Of a stretch of DNA of 64,000 nucleotides, positions 28,210-39,564 are shown piece after piece (position 1 is the first letter of the stretch; the number at the start of each line of letters is the position of its first letter). The position numbers were made by a program, and so were the translations under genes. The notes under the pieces were generated by a model, which saw nothing but the letters and a program-made list of their open reading frames with translations, was not told where the DNA came from and did not search any database. Source of the DNA: Granulibacter bethesdensis (GTDB taxonomy: Bacteria; Pseudomonadota; Alphaproteobacteria; Acetobacterales; Acetobacteraceae); contig NZ_CP018192.1 in assembly GCF_001889525.1 (NCBI RefSeq), forward strand, positions 2,136,501 to 2,200,500. Reading direction: 5' to 3'.

Positions 28210-29343
28210 TATACTGACCAGCCTGCCTCCGCTGGTTGGCGTTTTCACACCGGTGGTCGCCGGTTCACTTAACGGCAACCCACGGATGCTTCGTACCGCC
28301 AGATAGCCGAAGCACTGCGCTTCCAGCGCATCCCCATCCCAGCCGAGTACCTCGCCTGGATAGACCGGTGCATCGAGCCAATCCTGCAAGGCCTCCATGA
28401 TCGCCGGATTGCGACGCCCGCCCCCCACGATGATCCAACCGCCCGGCTCCCGGCCCGGCCAGCGCAGGGCTGCAATGGATGCCGCGGTAAAGGCCGTCAG
28501 TGTTGCCGCGCCATCTCCGGCGGAAAGATCATGCACACCGCTTTCCGTCAGGCTGTGCGAGAAATCCAGCCGATCCAGTGATTTCGGTGGAGGCTGGCGG
28601 AAAAACGGAGCCGCCAACAGCCGCGCCAGCACGGCCTGATCCACGCGCCCCGACCGCGCCAAGGCTCCATCACGGTCGCATTCCTGCCCGGTATGAAGGG
28701 TGGCCCAGTCATTCAGCGGGCCATTGCCCGGTCCGGCATCCGAGGCCGAGATCGTGCCATCCCGCCCGATCAAGGTGACATTGCTCACGCCACCGATATT
28801 CAGTACCGCGATATAATCGGCCCCATGCCATGCCGCCTCCGGCAGGGCCTCTGCCAGCGCACGATGAAACAGCGGCACCAACGGCGCACCTTGCCCGCCT
28901 GCCTGCATATCCGCCGAGCGGAAATCATAGACCACATCAATCCCGGTCAGCCGGGCCAGCAAGGCGGCATCACCAATTTGCCAGGTCCAACCCTCCTGCG
29001 GACGATGCAGGAGGGTCTGACCATGAAACCCGAGAAGATTTGCACGCACGCCCAGTGCCTTCACGGCATCGACATGGCATTCCGTCAGGCGGCGCTCGAC
29101 ATCATGCAGGAAAGGATCGTACGCCCCCTTCACAAGACCAGGCGCAATATCCAGCAAACGCCGCAGATCAGCCCGTAACCCCGGATCATAAGGAAGGGTC
29201 ACTGCGGGACCATATCCGGTGATGCTCACCCCGTCTGTCTCGATCACCGCCGCATCAACCCCGTCGAGAGACGTCCCGCTCATCAGGCCGATGGCGCGGA
29301 GAGGAGGAGACATATTCTGCGGCTGCGTTGCATCAGCGGCCAT
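28189..29343 (-). CDS. anmK: AnmK, anhydro-N-acetylmuramic acid kinase
   Basis: 384 residues. It phosphorylates and opens 1,6-anhydro-MurNAc during cell-wall recycling. N-terminal [47 protein letters not shown] and GGVSNVT are all hallmark motifs. The 29343 start has AAGG upstream; 29313 is an alternative. It is divergent from tyrS, only 35 bp apart, a pairing common in proteobacteria. Confidence 0.96.
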   Translation of the reverse strand: MAADATQPQNMSPPLRAIGLMSGTSLDGVDAAVIETDGVSITGYGPAVTLPYDPGLRADLRRLLDIAPGLVKGAYDPFLHDVERRLTECHVDAVKALGVRANLLGFHGQTLLHRPQEGWTWQIGDAALLARLTGIDVVYDFRSADMQAGGQGAPLVPLFHRALAEALPEAAWHGADYIAVLNIGGVSNVTLIGRDGTISASDAGPGNGPLNDWATLHTGQECDRDGALARSGRVDQAVLARLLAAPFFRQPPPKSLDRLDFSHSLTESGVHDLSAGDGAATLTAFTAASIAALRWPGREPGGWIIVGGGRRNPAIMEALQDWLDAPVYPGEVLGWDGDALEAQCFGYLAVRSIRGLPLSEPATTGVKTPTSGGRLVSISAVRPL

Positions 29344-29378
29344 TCACCAGCGCCTTTTCCCGTGCTAACCCGCGCATC

Positions 29379-30623
29379 ATGTCACGCAGCGCATTTCTTC
29401 GCGAGGCCGAGGCCCGCGGTTTCCTGTTCCAGTGCACCGATCAGGAGGCTCTGGACAACGCCCTCAGCAACGGCACGGTCAACGCCTATACAGGCTTCGA
29501 CTGCACCGCTGACAGTCTGCATGTCGGGCATATGATGCAGATCATGCTGCTGCGCCTGTTGCAGCGGCACGGGCATCGACCCGTCGTTCTGCTGGGCGGC
29601 GGCACCACACGGATCGGCGATCCTTCCTTCCGCGAGGAAGCCCGTCAGCTTCTGACCGATGCGCAGATTGCCGCGAATATGGATGGTATCCGCGCCAATA
29701 TTGAGCCATTTCTGACTTTCGGCACCGGCCCCACCGATGCCACGCTGGTGAATAATGCCGAATGGCTGGACACGCTCGGCTATATCGAGATCCTGCGGGA
29801 GGTGGGTGTTCATTTCAGCATCAACCGCATGCTATCCTTCGACAGCGTCCGAACCCGGCTGGAGCGCGAACAGGGATTGACCTTTCTGGAGTTCAACTAC
29901 TCCATCCTGCAAAGCTATGATTTCCGCGAGCTCAACCGTCGCCTTGGCGTGACGCTGCAATTCGGTGGCTCCGATCAGTGGAGCAACATCATCTCCGGCG
30001 TCGATCTGGTTCGCCGCACCGATGGAAAGCAGGTTTTCGGCTTCACTGCGCCACTGGTCACCACCGCATCAGGGGCAAAAATGGGCAAGACGGCGAAAGG
30101 CGCGGTCTGGCTGACGGCGGAAAAGCTCAGCCCATATGATTACTGGCAGTTCTGGCGCAATACGGAAGATGCCGATGTCGGTCGCTTTCTGCGCCTGTTC
30201 ACCGAACTGCCGCTGGACGAGATCGACCGCCTCGCCGCCCTGCAAGGTGCGGAGATCAACGAGGCCAAGAAAATCCTCGCCACGGAAGCAACCGCGATCC
30301 TGCATGGGCGGGAGTCAGCAGAGGCCGCCGCGGAAACCGCCCGCCGCGCCTTTGAGCAGGGCGAAGCCGCCGACACGCTGCCGAGCGTCGACATTGCAGC
30401 CACCGAGCTGGCGGAGGGGCTGCCGATCCTCCGCGCCCTGACGGTTGCAGGTCTGGCGCAATCCAATGGCGAGGCCCGCCGCCTGATTCGTGGTGGTGGC
30501 GCGCGCGTGAATAATGAGACCGTCACGGATGAAATGCTGAAACTCTCCCCCGCCGATCTTCAGGATGGGGCCATCAAGCTTTCAGCCGGGCGCAAACAAC
30601 ATCGCCTGCTGAAGCCGGTCTGA
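29379..30623 (+). CDS. tyrS: TyrS, tyrosyl-tRNA synthetase
   Basis: 414 residues. Class I signatures are HVGHMMQ (HIGH) and [12 protein letters not shown] (KMSKS variant). GSDQWSN lies between them, and a C-terminal S4-like RNA-binding domain (about 345-414, [18 protein letters not shown]) is complete. The ATG at 29379 lacks a clear ribosome-binding site. Confidence 0.97.
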   Translation: MSRSAFLREAEARGFLFQCTDQEALDNALSNGTVNAYTGFDCTADSLHVGHMMQIMLLRLLQRHGHRPVVLLGGGTTRIGDPSFREEARQLLTDAQIAANMDGIRANIEPFLTFGTGPTDATLVNNAEWLDTLGYIEILREVGVHFSINRMLSFDSVRTRLEREQGLTFLEFNYSILQSYDFRELNRRLGVTLQFGGSDQWSNIISGVDLVRRTDGKQVFGFTAPLVTTASGAKMGKTAKGAVWLTAEKLSPYDYWQFWRNTEDADVGRFLRLFTELPLDEIDRLAALQGAEINEAKKILATEATAILHGRESAEAAAETARRAFEQGEAADTLPSVDIAATELAEGLPILRALTVAGLAQSNGEARRLIRGGGARVNNETVTDEMLKLSPADLQDGAIKLSAGRKQHRLLKPV

Positions 30624-30634
30624 ACAACGACTGA

Positions 30635-30666
30635 TCCGGTCAGGCGGATACAGGCCTGACCGGATT
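30635..30666. terminator. Bidirectional terminator between tyrS and rocD
   Basis: A 12-bp perfect stem (atccggtcaggc at 30635-30646, gcctgaccggat at 30655-30666) with an 8-nt loop sits in the 49-bp gap between convergent genes. Confidence 0.8.
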
Positions 30667-30672
30667 GAAAGC

Positions 30673-31908
30673 CTATCCAGCCAGAACGGCGTGGAAATGA
30701 TCCAGCGCCCAGTCCGCCTGATCCCGCGTCAGGACCAGCGGCGGAGCGATACGGATCGTGTGGTCATGCGTTTCCTTGCAGAGCAGGCCGCGTGTCTGCA
30801 ACTGCTCACAGATGCGGCGCGCGCCGCCTGCATCGGGGTGCAGCTCCACCGCCAGCATCAGGCCACGCCCGCGCACCTCCCTGATGATCGCACCACCGAT
30901 GGCACGCAAACCATTCAACAGATGCGCGCCGATCACAGCGGCATTCTCGATCATGCCTTCCTCGGTCAGCACCCGGAGCGCCGCACGAGCCACCGCGCAA
31001 GCCAGCGGATTACCGCCAAACGTGCTGCCATGCTCGCCGGGACGCAGAACGTCCAGTACTTCATCAGTCGAAAGCACCGCTGAAACGGGATAGAAACCAC
31101 CCGACAGCGCCTTGCCCAGCAAGGTTACATCCGCTTCGATACCTTCATGTTCCTCGGCCAATAATTTGCCTGTGCGGCCGAGGCCGGTCTGAATCTCATC
31201 CAGAATCATCAGCACGCGATAGCGGGTACACAGGGCGCGGGCAGCCCGCAGATACCCATCCGGCGGAATGATCACCCCGGCCTCTCCCTGAATCGGCTCG
31301 GCCATGAAGGCGACCGTGTTGGGGCCGATCGCTGCTTCCAGCGCGGCGATATCGCCATACGGGACGACACGGAAACCCGGTGTGAAAGGGCCGAATTCGC
31401 GCCGTGCCATTTCATCGGTGCTGAAACTGACAATAGAGGTGGTGCGGCCATGGAAATTCTCGGCACAGACGATGATCTCCGCCTGCCCATCCGGCACACC
31501 CTTGATCTGATAGCCCCATTTGCGGGCTACCTTGATGGCGCTTTCCACTGCCTCGGCCCCGGAATTCATCGGCAGCACCCGGTGGGAGCGTGTCAGCGTG
31601 CACAGCTCCTCATAAAACGGAGCCAACTGGTCATTGCCGAAAGCACGGGAAGTCAGAGTCAGAACCGAAGCCTGAGCCGTCATCGCCTCCAGAATTTTCG
31701 GGTGGCAATGGCCCTGATTGACAGCGGAATACGCAGAGAGACAGTCCAGATAACGCTTACCCTCCACATCCCAGACCCAGACGCCCTCGCCACGGCTCAA
31801 CACCACTGGCAGCGGCTTATAATTGCGCGCGCCATAGATGGCTTCCCTGGCGAGAAAATCCTGATTGGTCCCTGTGGAGCTGGCGGTGCCCGCCAGAATG
31901 TCGCTCAT
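30673..31908 (-). CDS. rocD: Ornithine aminotransferase (RocD-like)
   Basis: 411 residues. A class III PLP aminotransferase converting ornithine to glutamate semialdehyde. The lysine is in [35 protein letters not shown] and [20 protein letters not shown] are typical of ornithine aminotransferase rather than acetylornithine aminotransferase. Single gene; no arginase gene is adjacent, so arginine breakdown must be encoded elsewhere if present. Confidence 0.88.
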   Translation of the reverse strand: MSDILAGTASSTGTNQDFLAREAIYGARNYKPLPVVLSRGEGVWVWDVEGKRYLDCLSAYSAVNQGHCHPKILEAMTAQASVLTLTSRAFGNDQLAPFYEELCTLTRSHRVLPMNSGAEAVESAIKVARKWGYQIKGVPDGQAEIIVCAENFHGRTTSIVSFSTDEMARREFGPFTPGFRVVPYGDIAALEAAIGPNTVAFMAEPIQGEAGVIIPPDGYLRAARALCTRYRVLMILDEIQTGLGRTGKLLAEEHEGIEADVTLLGKALSGGFYPVSAVLSTDEVLDVLRPGEHGSTFGGNPLACAVARAALRVLTEEGMIENAAVIGAHLLNGLRAIGGAIIREVRGRGLMLAVELHPDAGGARRICEQLQTRGLLCKETHDHTIRIAPPLVLTRDQADWALDHFHAVLAG

Positions 31909-32018
31909 CTGTGGTGATCCCTGTTTTACAGTGCGGTTATACGGAGCAACCGCACGTCAAGGGGACGCTTCATAATCCCCCCTCCCGCAAAAGCCGACCA
32001 AAAAATACGCTGACCTGC

Positions 32019-32594
32019 TCAGACAGGAGCCATGCCATGTTGTGCTGCCACCAGCGCCACACAATGTTCGAAAATATCGAGACTGGCGAAATCACGGCTC
32101 TGTCCATCCTCCGGCAGCACCAGAGCGATACCCTGCTCTTCCAGCAGACCCGGTATCATCAGATTATCTGGCAGACTGAAATCCTCTACCTCCATCCCCG
32201 CTACAGGATCAGGACAGCGGGTGATATGAGCGTAGCTGCGGGATGCAAAGGGCACCACATCGTTGCTGTAACCGTAAACAGGCCGTCCTTTACCCCCGAA
32301 CCAGCCCAGTTCCACCAGCGTCCCTGCATCCGCCGAAGCGCCGCGAAACGGGGTCAGATTAGCGATTACCATGTCGCAGGCCTCCATCATCACCAGATTG
32401 GCCCGAAAAATCCGTTCCCATGGTGGCAGCTTCACTGTACCACTCTCGGCAACCGGCGCGCGGGCATGCAACCCGTAATGCTCACAGATGGCGATCTTAC
32501 GGGCTGCGCGCTCCGGCGCATCCGGCATGAAGACATCAGGGCCGGCAAGATAGGCAATCGGTCGGCGCAACAGAAATACTCCGTGATCAGGCAA
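32019..32594 (-). CDS. Nucleoside 2-deoxyribosyltransferase-family protein
   Basis: 191 residues. AYLAGPDVFMPDA and DMVIANLTPFRGASADAGTLVELGW fit the nucleoside 2-deoxyribosyltransferase fold (nucleobase exchange or hydrolysis of nucleoside N-glycosidic bonds). The acidic residue of VELG is the likely nucleophile. It is 28 bp downstream of the AsmA-like gene on the same strand. The exact substrate is unclear. Confidence 0.75.
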   Translation of the reverse strand: MPDHGVFLLRRPIAYLAGPDVFMPDAPERAARKIAICEHYGLHARAPVAESGTVKLPPWERIFRANLVMMEACDMVIANLTPFRGASADAGTLVELGWFGGKGRPVYGYSNDVVPFASRSYAHITRCPDPVAGMEVEDFSLPDNLMIPGLLEEQGIALVLPEDGQSRDFASLDIFEHCVALVAAQHGMAPV

Positions 32595-32622
32595 ACTTAT
32601 AAAAGGAAGTTTGAGCCATCCA

Positions 32623-35600
32623 TCATTGCGGTCGTCTGAAATAGTCGAAAATCCCGCGCAAAAAACCGGGGGTCAGAGTCGCAAGAGGGTTCAGGCTGAC
32701 CTGTGGATCCTGCAAGCTGCCGCTCAGGGCATAGGTTGCCGCAAACACGCCGCCGCCTTTTTCAGGACTGAACAATTTTCCTACCAGCGGCAAATGGCCG
32801 GGCAGCGTGTTGAACATATAAGCCGGCACAATTGTACCTTCCAGCGCCAGCGTCTGGCCGGACAGGTCAATACGCCCTTTCATCGTCCCTCCCAGCGAAA
32901 TGGTGTAGGCACGGGCATCATTGAAAATCAGCTCGTCATCGGTCAGGCTGAACGGCGCAATCAGATCATTTACCGGCAAGCCGGGACCACTCAGTGCATC
33001 GACCAGCCCGTATAGTGTCATCGCCTGCAATACCTTTGCAGCGGCGGGTGCGCCACGCACACTGAACTGGTGCAGTTTTGCGGTACCACTGAGCCGGTGA
33101 TCCGGGCTGGTATCGTCAAAGCGGCCATGCAGGGTCAGGCGGCCATTGATAATCTCATCCGTCAGATCGAGCGTACTCAGCAAAGCTCCCGCATCAGTCG
33201 CCTGTGCATCCAGCACTCTTCCTCTGCCATCAGGAATGATAACAAAAGAAAACAGGCCACCTGCCGTATCTCGCCCCGTCACCGTGACATTGCGATAGAG
33301 CGTGCCGTCATTGACGATGGCAATGTTCATGCCGAGCACTGCTCCCTGATCCACGGCGATCAGCCGATCGAGCTTTCCGCTGATCTGAAAAGGCTGGCCT
33401 GGTTTCTGATCCTGCACCTGATCGCTGCGTCGATAGGAGGATTTGCGCAATCCCTGACGCTTCAATGGATGACTGAGATCGATCACGCCACCTGTAAGAC
33501 GGCCCTGAATGGGTGCGCCCGCCCTGTCCGGAAACAGGATGGAGCCGGCAAGATGACTGTCACCCACCTGCACCGTATCGAACTGAAGCAGTGTCCCGCC
33601 CCCAGCCGCACCAGCCGCACTGCCTGAAAGAGACAAATTCGGGGCAGACACCTGAAGATTCCGCACGACGGACAGATGATCGCCCTGAAGAGTAATGGAG
33701 GCACTGGCATTGCCTGGCTGCCCTGCGCTTTTCTGCCAGCCAAGCCGATCGATCACGGCAGATAGATCAGTCAGATCGGCCGCCAGATCGACCGTTGCCT
33801 TTCCGCTGCGATGACGGTTGTAGGCAGCCTCGATATCGGTGGCACCCGACAGATTGATCTTGCCACTTTTTATCCCCAGGCGCTCCAGATCGGCCATCGC
33901 TGCATGCGCCTGAATGGTCACCTTCTCCAACACCTGCTGCGGCGGTCCATGACGGAAATCCATGCCTGCCCTGATCCGGGCAGGGATATTCGCCACCACG
34001 CAATGCCCGGTCAATGACAGACCGTTCTCCGAAACGTCATAGTTAAAATCACCCTCTTCCAGATCTCGCCCGGCCAATACATCATGCAGAACCAAAGCAC
34101 TGATGCGCCCGTCGGAGGCTATGGCGACATCCTCCATGGCGACTTTTTTTCTCAACGGCAGCGCCACGTTGAGAATGCCGGAGAATTGTCCCTCCGGCTG
34201 CCCCAGATCCATCGGATGATCACTGAGCAGATGCAGTCTCGGATGCAAGAGAAGCTTCTCAAGTCCTGGAACGCTGCCTGAAAGATCACCCTGAATGACG
34301 GATTGCTGATCTTTCTCCGACAATCCAGCGATCTCCATCACTGCATGCCTGACCGCGATCCCATATTCGGGCACACGACCGCCTCCGGCCTCGATGGTCA
34401 GCCGGTGCGGGTCAACCACCCTTACCGTGCCATTCATTCCCTGAATGGGCGGTACTGGACGCAACCAGTGAATGGAAGCATTCCGTATCGTCAGAAGACC
34501 ATCGATCCCATCCAGCGCGGGATGGCGAAAATTCTCACTGACTGAAGCCATCAAGGTGAGCGTGCCGGATTCAATCCGGCCCACCTTCATATTCTGGGTG
34601 ATCCATTCATGCGCACCATGCGCAAAACGGGAAGGCCACAGGGATGGCAGCCCGTCCAGCGGCAGAACCCCGACATCCAGATGGAACTGCGCATGGCGGC
34701 GACCTTCCGAGACCGGCTCCAGACTACCACTGCCTCTGAAAACCGGTGCGGCGCCCGCATCCCCTTCCAGTCCCAGTGTCAGAGAAGACAGAAGAGTGCG
34801 CCCGGTGATCATGTCGGCATCGAGACGGGCGGCCAAAACCCGTATCTTCACCATCTGATTGTCTATCGTTACGGTGCCGGGCTGGCTCTGGACATCAAGG
34901 CTCGCCCTTTTGAAAGCAAGATCAGAACCAATCAGCGCGGTTGCACGCAGACCAACCGGAACTTCAGCTGCAGCCAGCATTTTTGCCTGCGAAGACAGGT
35001 CAGCCAGAGCAGAAACGGGAATCATCCCGGCCTCGAACACGATCCCCAGCCCGTTTCGATCCGATCCGTTTTGTACCAGCGTCGCGTCACCGACCCTCAA
35101 CGATAAGGGGGTCGAAGCACCTCCCGCCTTCAGTCTGGCCTGAACCGATCCATCCAGCGGTGGCGAAGAATCACCCACCTTGTTTCTCTCGACCGATAAG
35201 GCAGGTCCACGGTGGAACGAGGCTTCTACTTCCTCCAGACGCCACGGCGCCGCCGAAATTTCCGTGCGGCCCGCCACCTTCAGCCGATGAACATCGAGAT
35301 GATCGGGGAGTAGCGCCCAGCTCCGGCGCTCCCATGTTCTGAACGCCTCCAGATGGTGCCGAGGGTCGAAATCATCAGGCGATGGAGCATAGACCGTCCC
35401 TTCGCGAGAAAGCGGCAGTGCTATAGCGGTATCCTCGATCAGCACCGTCTGCACACGCGGCTGGCGGGACAGCAGCAGGCCGGGTATCACCCCGACTCGA
35501 ATCAGCCCGATCCGGGCCAGATCAGGCGAAATCTCCGGCTGGCGCAAATCCCGGATGGTCGTACCACGCAATTGCACGTCCAGTATGGCATCGGGACCGT

Positions 35601-35946
35601 GTTTCCAGCCATCCCATGTCATCACCAGATATGGAATATCAATGCGAAAAGGCGCAAACCTTCCCGGCAGACGCACAACCAGCCCTTGCCCTCCGGCTTT
35701 GCTGACCGCCGCCCCGCCGGGCAGATCGGTGCCGGTCCGGGCCAACCCCTGTAAACCGCGCCCGAGAATATCGGTCAGATCGAGTGGGCCATGCGACAGG
35801 CGCACCCCCAGCACCACGAAGCCGACCGAAACCAGCACAGCGGCCCCGATGGCGATCTGCAATGCCAGACGGATAACCCTGCCGAGCAGCCATCCGGCTT
35901 GACCACTCCACTGCCTCACGCGAAGGCTTCCAGTCCGCCAGCGCAT
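32623..35946 (-). CDS. Large AsmA-like envelope protein
   Basis: About 1107 residues from ATG 35946; a GTG at 35919 with GGA upstream is equally plausible. A single N-terminal membrane anchor (about residues 20-45, IRLALQIAIGAAVLVSVGFVVLG) precedes a very long periplasmic region of beta-rich repeats. The C-terminus resembles the AsmA-like/YhdP domains (GTIVPAYMFNTLPGHLPLVGKLFSPEKGGGVFAATY). Such proteins are bridge-like lipid carriers between the membranes. Divergent from glnE with 17 bp between start codons. Confidence 0.85.
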   Translation of the reverse strand: MRWRTGSLRVRQWSGQAGWLLGRVIRLALQIAIGAAVLVSVGFVVLGVRLSHGPLDLTDILGRGLQGLARTGTDLPGGAAVSKAGGQGLVVRLPGRFAPFRIDIPYLVMTWDGWKHGPDAILDVQLRGTTIRDLRQPEISPDLARIGLIRVGVIPGLLLSRQPRVQTVLIEDTAIALPLSREGTVYAPSPDDFDPRHHLEAFRTWERRSWALLPDHLDVHRLKVAGRTEISAAPWRLEEVEASFHRGPALSVERNKVGDSSPPLDGSVQARLKAGGASTPLSLRVGDATLVQNGSDRNGLGIVFEAGMIPVSALADLSSQAKMLAAAEVPVGLRATALIGSDLAFKRASLDVQSQPGTVTIDNQMVKIRVLAARLDADMITGRTLLSSLTLGLEGDAGAAPVFRGSGSLEPVSEGRRHAQFHLDVGVLPLDGLPSLWPSRFAHGAHEWITQNMKVGRIESGTLTLMASVSENFRHPALDGIDGLLTIRNASIHWLRPVPPIQGMNGTVRVVDPHRLTIEAGGGRVPEYGIAVRHAVMEIAGLSEKDQQSVIQGDLSGSVPGLEKLLLHPRLHLLSDHPMDLGQPEGQFSGILNVALPLRKKVAMEDVAIASDGRISALVLHDVLAGRDLEEGDFNYDVSENGLSLTGHCVVANIPARIRAGMDFRHGPPQQVLEKVTIQAHAAMADLERLGIKSGKINLSGATDIEAAYNRHRSGKATVDLAADLTDLSAVIDRLGWQKSAGQPGNASASITLQGDHLSVVRNLQVSAPNLSLSGSAAGAAGGGTLLQFDTVQVGDSHLAGSILFPDRAGAPIQGRLTGGVIDLSHPLKRQGLRKSSYRRSDQVQDQKPGQPFQISGKLDRLIAVDQGAVLGMNIAIVNDGTLYRNVTVTGRDTAGGLFSFVIIPDGRGRVLDAQATDAGALLSTLDLTDEIINGRLTLHGRFDDTSPDHRLSGTAKLHQFSVRGAPAAAKVLQAMTLYGLVDALSGPGLPVNDLIAPFSLTDDELIFNDARAYTISLGGTMKGRIDLSGQTLALEGTIVPAYMFNTLPGHLPLVGKLFSPEKGGGVFAATYALSGSLQDPQVSLNPLATLTPGFLRGIFDYFRRPQ

Positions 35947-35963
35947 GCGTAAGGAACCGGCAC

Positions 35964-38900
35964 GTGACCGACAGCCTGCCTCCCACGAGGATCGACACGC
36001 CCTTGACCATGGGACAGGCATCGGGTGGCCTGCTGGAGGCATGTTGGCCTGCCCCCGCCAATCATCATGCCGCAGAGCGGTTGCTGGAACAGTTTGCTGC
36101 GCTGGGGGAAGCCGAGGCTCAGGCGCTTATACATCCCGTCTTCCGTGACATGTTGAGGGCGGTGGGAGGGAACAGCCCCTATTTGTCCGAACTGGCCCTG
36201 AAAGAATCTGCCCTGTTGCTGGAGACTGTGGCGATCGGTCCCGGACCCAGTCTGGACCAGATTTTCTCCCATCTCGCCGCTGTACCGGCCACGACGTCCC
36301 GTCAGCCTCTGGCTGCGGCACTGAGGACGGCCAAACGGCAGGCGGCGCTGATCATTGCGCTGGGCGATACGGGAGGATTGTTCACCCTTGAACAAGTCAC
36401 CTCCGCCCTCTCCACCCTTGCAGAGAGCACGTTGCGCAAGGCCGTGGCACATCTGCTGAACAAAGAGGCTGCTGCCGGTCGCATTCATCTTCCAGACCCG
36501 TCGGAGGCTGCTGCCGGCAGCGGTTTCACCGTGCTCGGCATGGGCAAGCTCGGTGCGCGGGAATTGAACTATTCCAGTGATATCGACCTCATTCTTCTTT
36601 ACGATCCTGCTTCCCAGGCCGGATCTCAGGCCGAGTCGCGGGATGAGTTGGGCGCCCTGTTTACACGGATTGCCCGGAATATCGTCGCCCTGATGGAAAG
36701 TCGCAATGAAGGCGGCGCAGCCGGGGGATACGTGTTCCGCACAGATCTGCGTCTGCGCCCCGACCCCGGCGCCACGGCCCCTGCCATCTCCCTGCCCGCC
36801 GCCCTCAGCTATTACGAAAGTATGGGCCAGAACTGGGAACGGGCCGCCATGTCCAAGGCACGCCCTGTCGCGGGTGACCTCGCACTGGGTCAGATGTTTC
36901 TGGATGCCATCCGGCCCTTCATCTGGCGTCGCTATCTGGATTTCGCTGCCATAGCCGACGTCCATGCCATGAAACGCCGTATCGATACCCATCGCGGCAA
37001 CGGGCGCGGCACGACCCCCACCTCTCTGTTGGACCGACTGGCCGGGTTCAATCTGAAGCTCGGCCAGGGCGGTATCCGCGAGATCGAGTTTCTGGTGCAA
37101 ACCCTCGAACTGGTATGGGGGGGCCGCGATCCGGAACTGCGTGAGCCACGCACCCTGATCGCCCTGCGCCTGCTGGTCGATCGTCAACACCTGGTCCCCG
37201 ATGTCGCAAGGGAACTGGCGGAGGCCTACCGCTTTCTGCGCATGGCCGAGCACCGGGTCCAGATGGTCAATGATCGTCAGACCCATTCCCTGCCCGCGCC
37301 CGGACCCTATATGGCCGAGCAGATGCAGGCCATCGCCCTGTTCCTCGGCTTTCCCGATACGGACACCTTTGGTGCGACCTTGCTGCATCATGTAGATCGG
37401 GTACGCGCCCATTACCGTATGCTGTTCGAGAGCGTACCGGACGGGCCTGATCAGGCCAATCAACTCGATTTCAGCGGTGACGGCGAACCGGCAGCCACGA
37501 TCGAGGCTTTGCAAGCCATGGGATATGCAAAGCCGCCCCAGGTGGTCGAAATCGTCCGTGCCTGGCATAGCGGGCGGCTGCGCGCCTTGCGCTCGGAACG
37601 GGCGAGGCAGCTTCTGACTGCCCTGCTGCCCAGCCTGTTGGAAACATTCGCCCACCAGAGCCAGCCCGATGCCGTGTTGACCCGTTTCGATAAATTGTTG
37701 GCACAACTTCCCGCAGGCATACAGATTCTCTCGCTGTTCCAGCGCAATCCTGCGCTGCTGGAGCGGGTGGCACGGGTATTGGGGGCTGCCCCTTTTCTCT
37801 CCGATCATCTGGCCAGTGTACCAGGCGCATTGGAGGGGCTGATCATCCCCGGGGAAACGCCTCACCAGGCTGTCCGGCAGATTGTGGATGCGCTCAGTGA
37901 CTGCCGCGATCTGGAGGAAGTCATCCGAGCCCTGCGCGAAACCGCGCGGCAGGAGGATTTCCGTATTTCCGTCGCCACTATGACCGGAGATATGGATGTG
38001 GATGAAGCCGGAATCGTCCGCACCGCAATGGCGGACGGCGTCATCAACGCCCTGCTGCCTCATGTGATGGAGGACCACGTGTCCCGCCATGGCATCATCC
38101 CGAATGGCGGGATCGCCGTGGTTGCCCTCGGCAAGGCGGGCGGACGGGAGATGATGGCCGGCTCCGATCTCGATCTGATGATGATCTATGATCATCCGGA
38201 AGATATCGGCGAAAGTCAGCCCGGCGACAATCCGGGCACGCGCCCATTGCCACCCAGCGCCTACTACACACGGGCGGCACAGAGCTTTATTGCCAAACTG
38301 ACCGCACAGGGACCGGGCGGCCCCGCTTTCGCGGTAGATATGCGCCTGCGCCCTTCCGGTAATCAGGGACCGGTGGCTGTGTCCCTCTCCTCCTTCCAGC
38401 GTTACCATCGGGAAAGCGCGTGGACCTGGGAACGGATGGCCCTGACCCGCGCCCGTGTCATTGCCGGCCCTGAAGCCCTGTGCCAGCGGGTGAGGGAGGC
38501 AATCGAAACCGCACTGAACCGGCCTGTCCCCGCCGAGACGATCCGTGCCGATGCCGCCACAATGCGCGCGAGGATCATGCGGGAACATCCCAATCCCGGC
38601 CCGTGGGATATCCGTACCCGGTCCGGTGGACAGCAGGAGGTAGAGTTCATCGTTCAGGTTCTGCAGTTGATTCACGGTCCGGCCAACCCATCGGTGCGTG
38701 CCACCTCAACGCGTGACGCTGTCCGACAGCTGCATCAGGCCGGTTTTCTGTCGGCAGAAGATATGGAACTGTTGATCCACGCCGACCATCTGGGTCGCGG
38801 TGTTCAAGGTCTGCTGCGGATCACGCTGGGCCGGACGGCGCGGGCCAGACTGCCTGCAGCATCGGCCGAGGCGCTGGTGGACGCTCTGGCCGAGCCGGGA

Positions 38901-39011
38901 GTCACCGATGAAGATACACTGAGGGATCGTCTCGATGACATCAGCCAGCGGGTGCGGGGGGCGTTCATCCACCATATCGGCGATATTCCTGTGCCCGAGC
39001 AGAGTCGATGA
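35964..39011 (+). CDS. glnE: GlnE, bifunctional glutamine synthetase adenylyltransferase/deadenylase
   Basis: 1015 residues from GTG 35964 (AAGGAA 8 nt upstream). Two nucleotidyltransferase domains are visible: ELNYSSDIDLILLYDP (about residue 205) for deadenylylation and AGSDLDLMMIYDH (about 735) for adenylylation, each followed by a helical domain (GQGGIREIEFLVQ, GGQQEVEFIVQ). It sets glutamine synthetase activity according to nitrogen state. Confidence 0.97.
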   Translation: MTDSLPPTRIDTPLTMGQASGGLLEACWPAPANHHAAERLLEQFAALGEAEAQALIHPVFRDMLRAVGGNSPYLSELALKESALLLETVAIGPGPSLDQIFSHLAAVPATTSRQPLAAALRTAKRQAALIIALGDTGGLFTLEQVTSALSTLAESTLRKAVAHLLNKEAAAGRIHLPDPSEAAAGSGFTVLGMGKLGARELNYSSDIDLILLYDPASQAGSQAESRDELGALFTRIARNIVALMESRNEGGAAGGYVFRTDLRLRPDPGATAPAISLPAALSYYESMGQNWERAAMSKARPVAGDLALGQMFLDAIRPFIWRRYLDFAAIADVHAMKRRIDTHRGNGRGTTPTSLLDRLAGFNLKLGQGGIREIEFLVQTLELVWGGRDPELREPRTLIALRLLVDRQHLVPDVARELAEAYRFLRMAEHRVQMVNDRQTHSLPAPGPYMAEQMQAIALFLGFPDTDTFGATLLHHVDRVRAHYRMLFESVPDGPDQANQLDFSGDGEPAATIEALQAMGYAKPPQVVEIVRAWHSGRLRALRSERARQLLTALLPSLLETFAHQSQPDAVLTRFDKLLAQLPAGIQILSLFQRNPALLERVARVLGAAPFLSDHLASVPGALEGLIIPGETPHQAVRQIVDALSDCRDLEEVIRALRETARQEDFRISVATMTGDMDVDEAGIVRTAMADGVINALLPHVMEDHVSRHGIIPNGGIAVVALGKAGGREMMAGSDLDLMMIYDHPEDIGESQPGDNPGTRPLPPSAYYTRAAQSFIAKLTAQGPGGPAFAVDMRLRPSGNQGPVAVSLSSFQRYHRESAWTWERMALTRARVIAGPEALCQRVREAIETALNRPVPAETIRADAATMRARIMREHPNPGPWDIRTRSGGQQEVEFIVQVLQLIHGPANPSVRATSTRDAVRQLHQAGFLSAEDMELLIHADHLGRGVQGLLRITLGRTARARLPAASAEALVDALAEPGVTDEDTLRDRLDDISQRVRGAFIHHIGDIPVPEQSR

Positions 39012-39096
39012 CTAAAGAGAATGACTTTTCCGATCCCGGTACCCTGTGCCATGCAGGCGCATGACAGTCGAACACTCTGACAGGGAGATTCCCGCC

Positions 39097-39564
39097 ATGA
39101 GCACTCTTGCCGAAGGTGATACCGCCCCGGACTTCACCCTGCCCGCCAGCCGGGGCCGCACGGCCAGCCTTTCCTCACTGCGGGGCAAACCGGTCGTGGT
39201 CTACTTCTATCCCAAGGCCGATACATCGGGTTGCACCAAGGAAGCCTGCGCCTTTCAGGAGGCCCTGCCCGCGCTGGGGAAGAGCGGCCTGACCGTCATC
39301 GGCATATCGCGTGACAAGATGAAGGCCATCGATGCCTTCGCCGATAAATATGCGCTCGATTTCCCGCTGGCCTCCGATGAGAACGGCACGGTTTCAGAAG
39401 CGTACGGAACGTGGATCGAAAAATCCATGTATGGACGCAGCTATATGGGTCTGGATCGCGCCACTTTCCTGATCGACGCGGAGGGACGCATCGCCCGCAT
39501 CTGGCGCAAGGTGAAAGTCACCGGCCATGTCAAACAGGTGACGGCGGCAGTGGCAGAACTTTGA
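39097..39564 (+). CDS. bcp: Bcp-type thioredoxin-dependent peroxiredoxin
   Basis: 155 residues. Peroxidatic C46 in DTSGCTKEAC and resolving C51 five residues on, the usual atypical 2-Cys arrangement of Bcp/PrxQ. ATG 39097 follows CAGGGAGA. It reduces peroxides in the cytoplasm. The 3' end overlaps the convergent permease gene by 35 bp. Confidence 0.95.
   Translation: MSTLAEGDTAPDFTLPASRGRTASLSSLRGKPVVVYFYPKADTSGCTKEACAFQEALPALGKSGLTVIGISRDKMKAIDAFADKYALDFPLASDENGTVSEAYGTWIEKSMYGRSYMGLDRATFLIDAEGRIARIWRKVKVTGHVKQVTAAVAEL

Noticed and set aside
35916-38675. 919-codon open frame antisense to glnE
   Set aside because: It lies wholly against glnE, whose two nucleotidyltransferase domains are intact. 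The antisense translation is low-complexity in character with no family motif; it is a by-product of GC-rich codon use.
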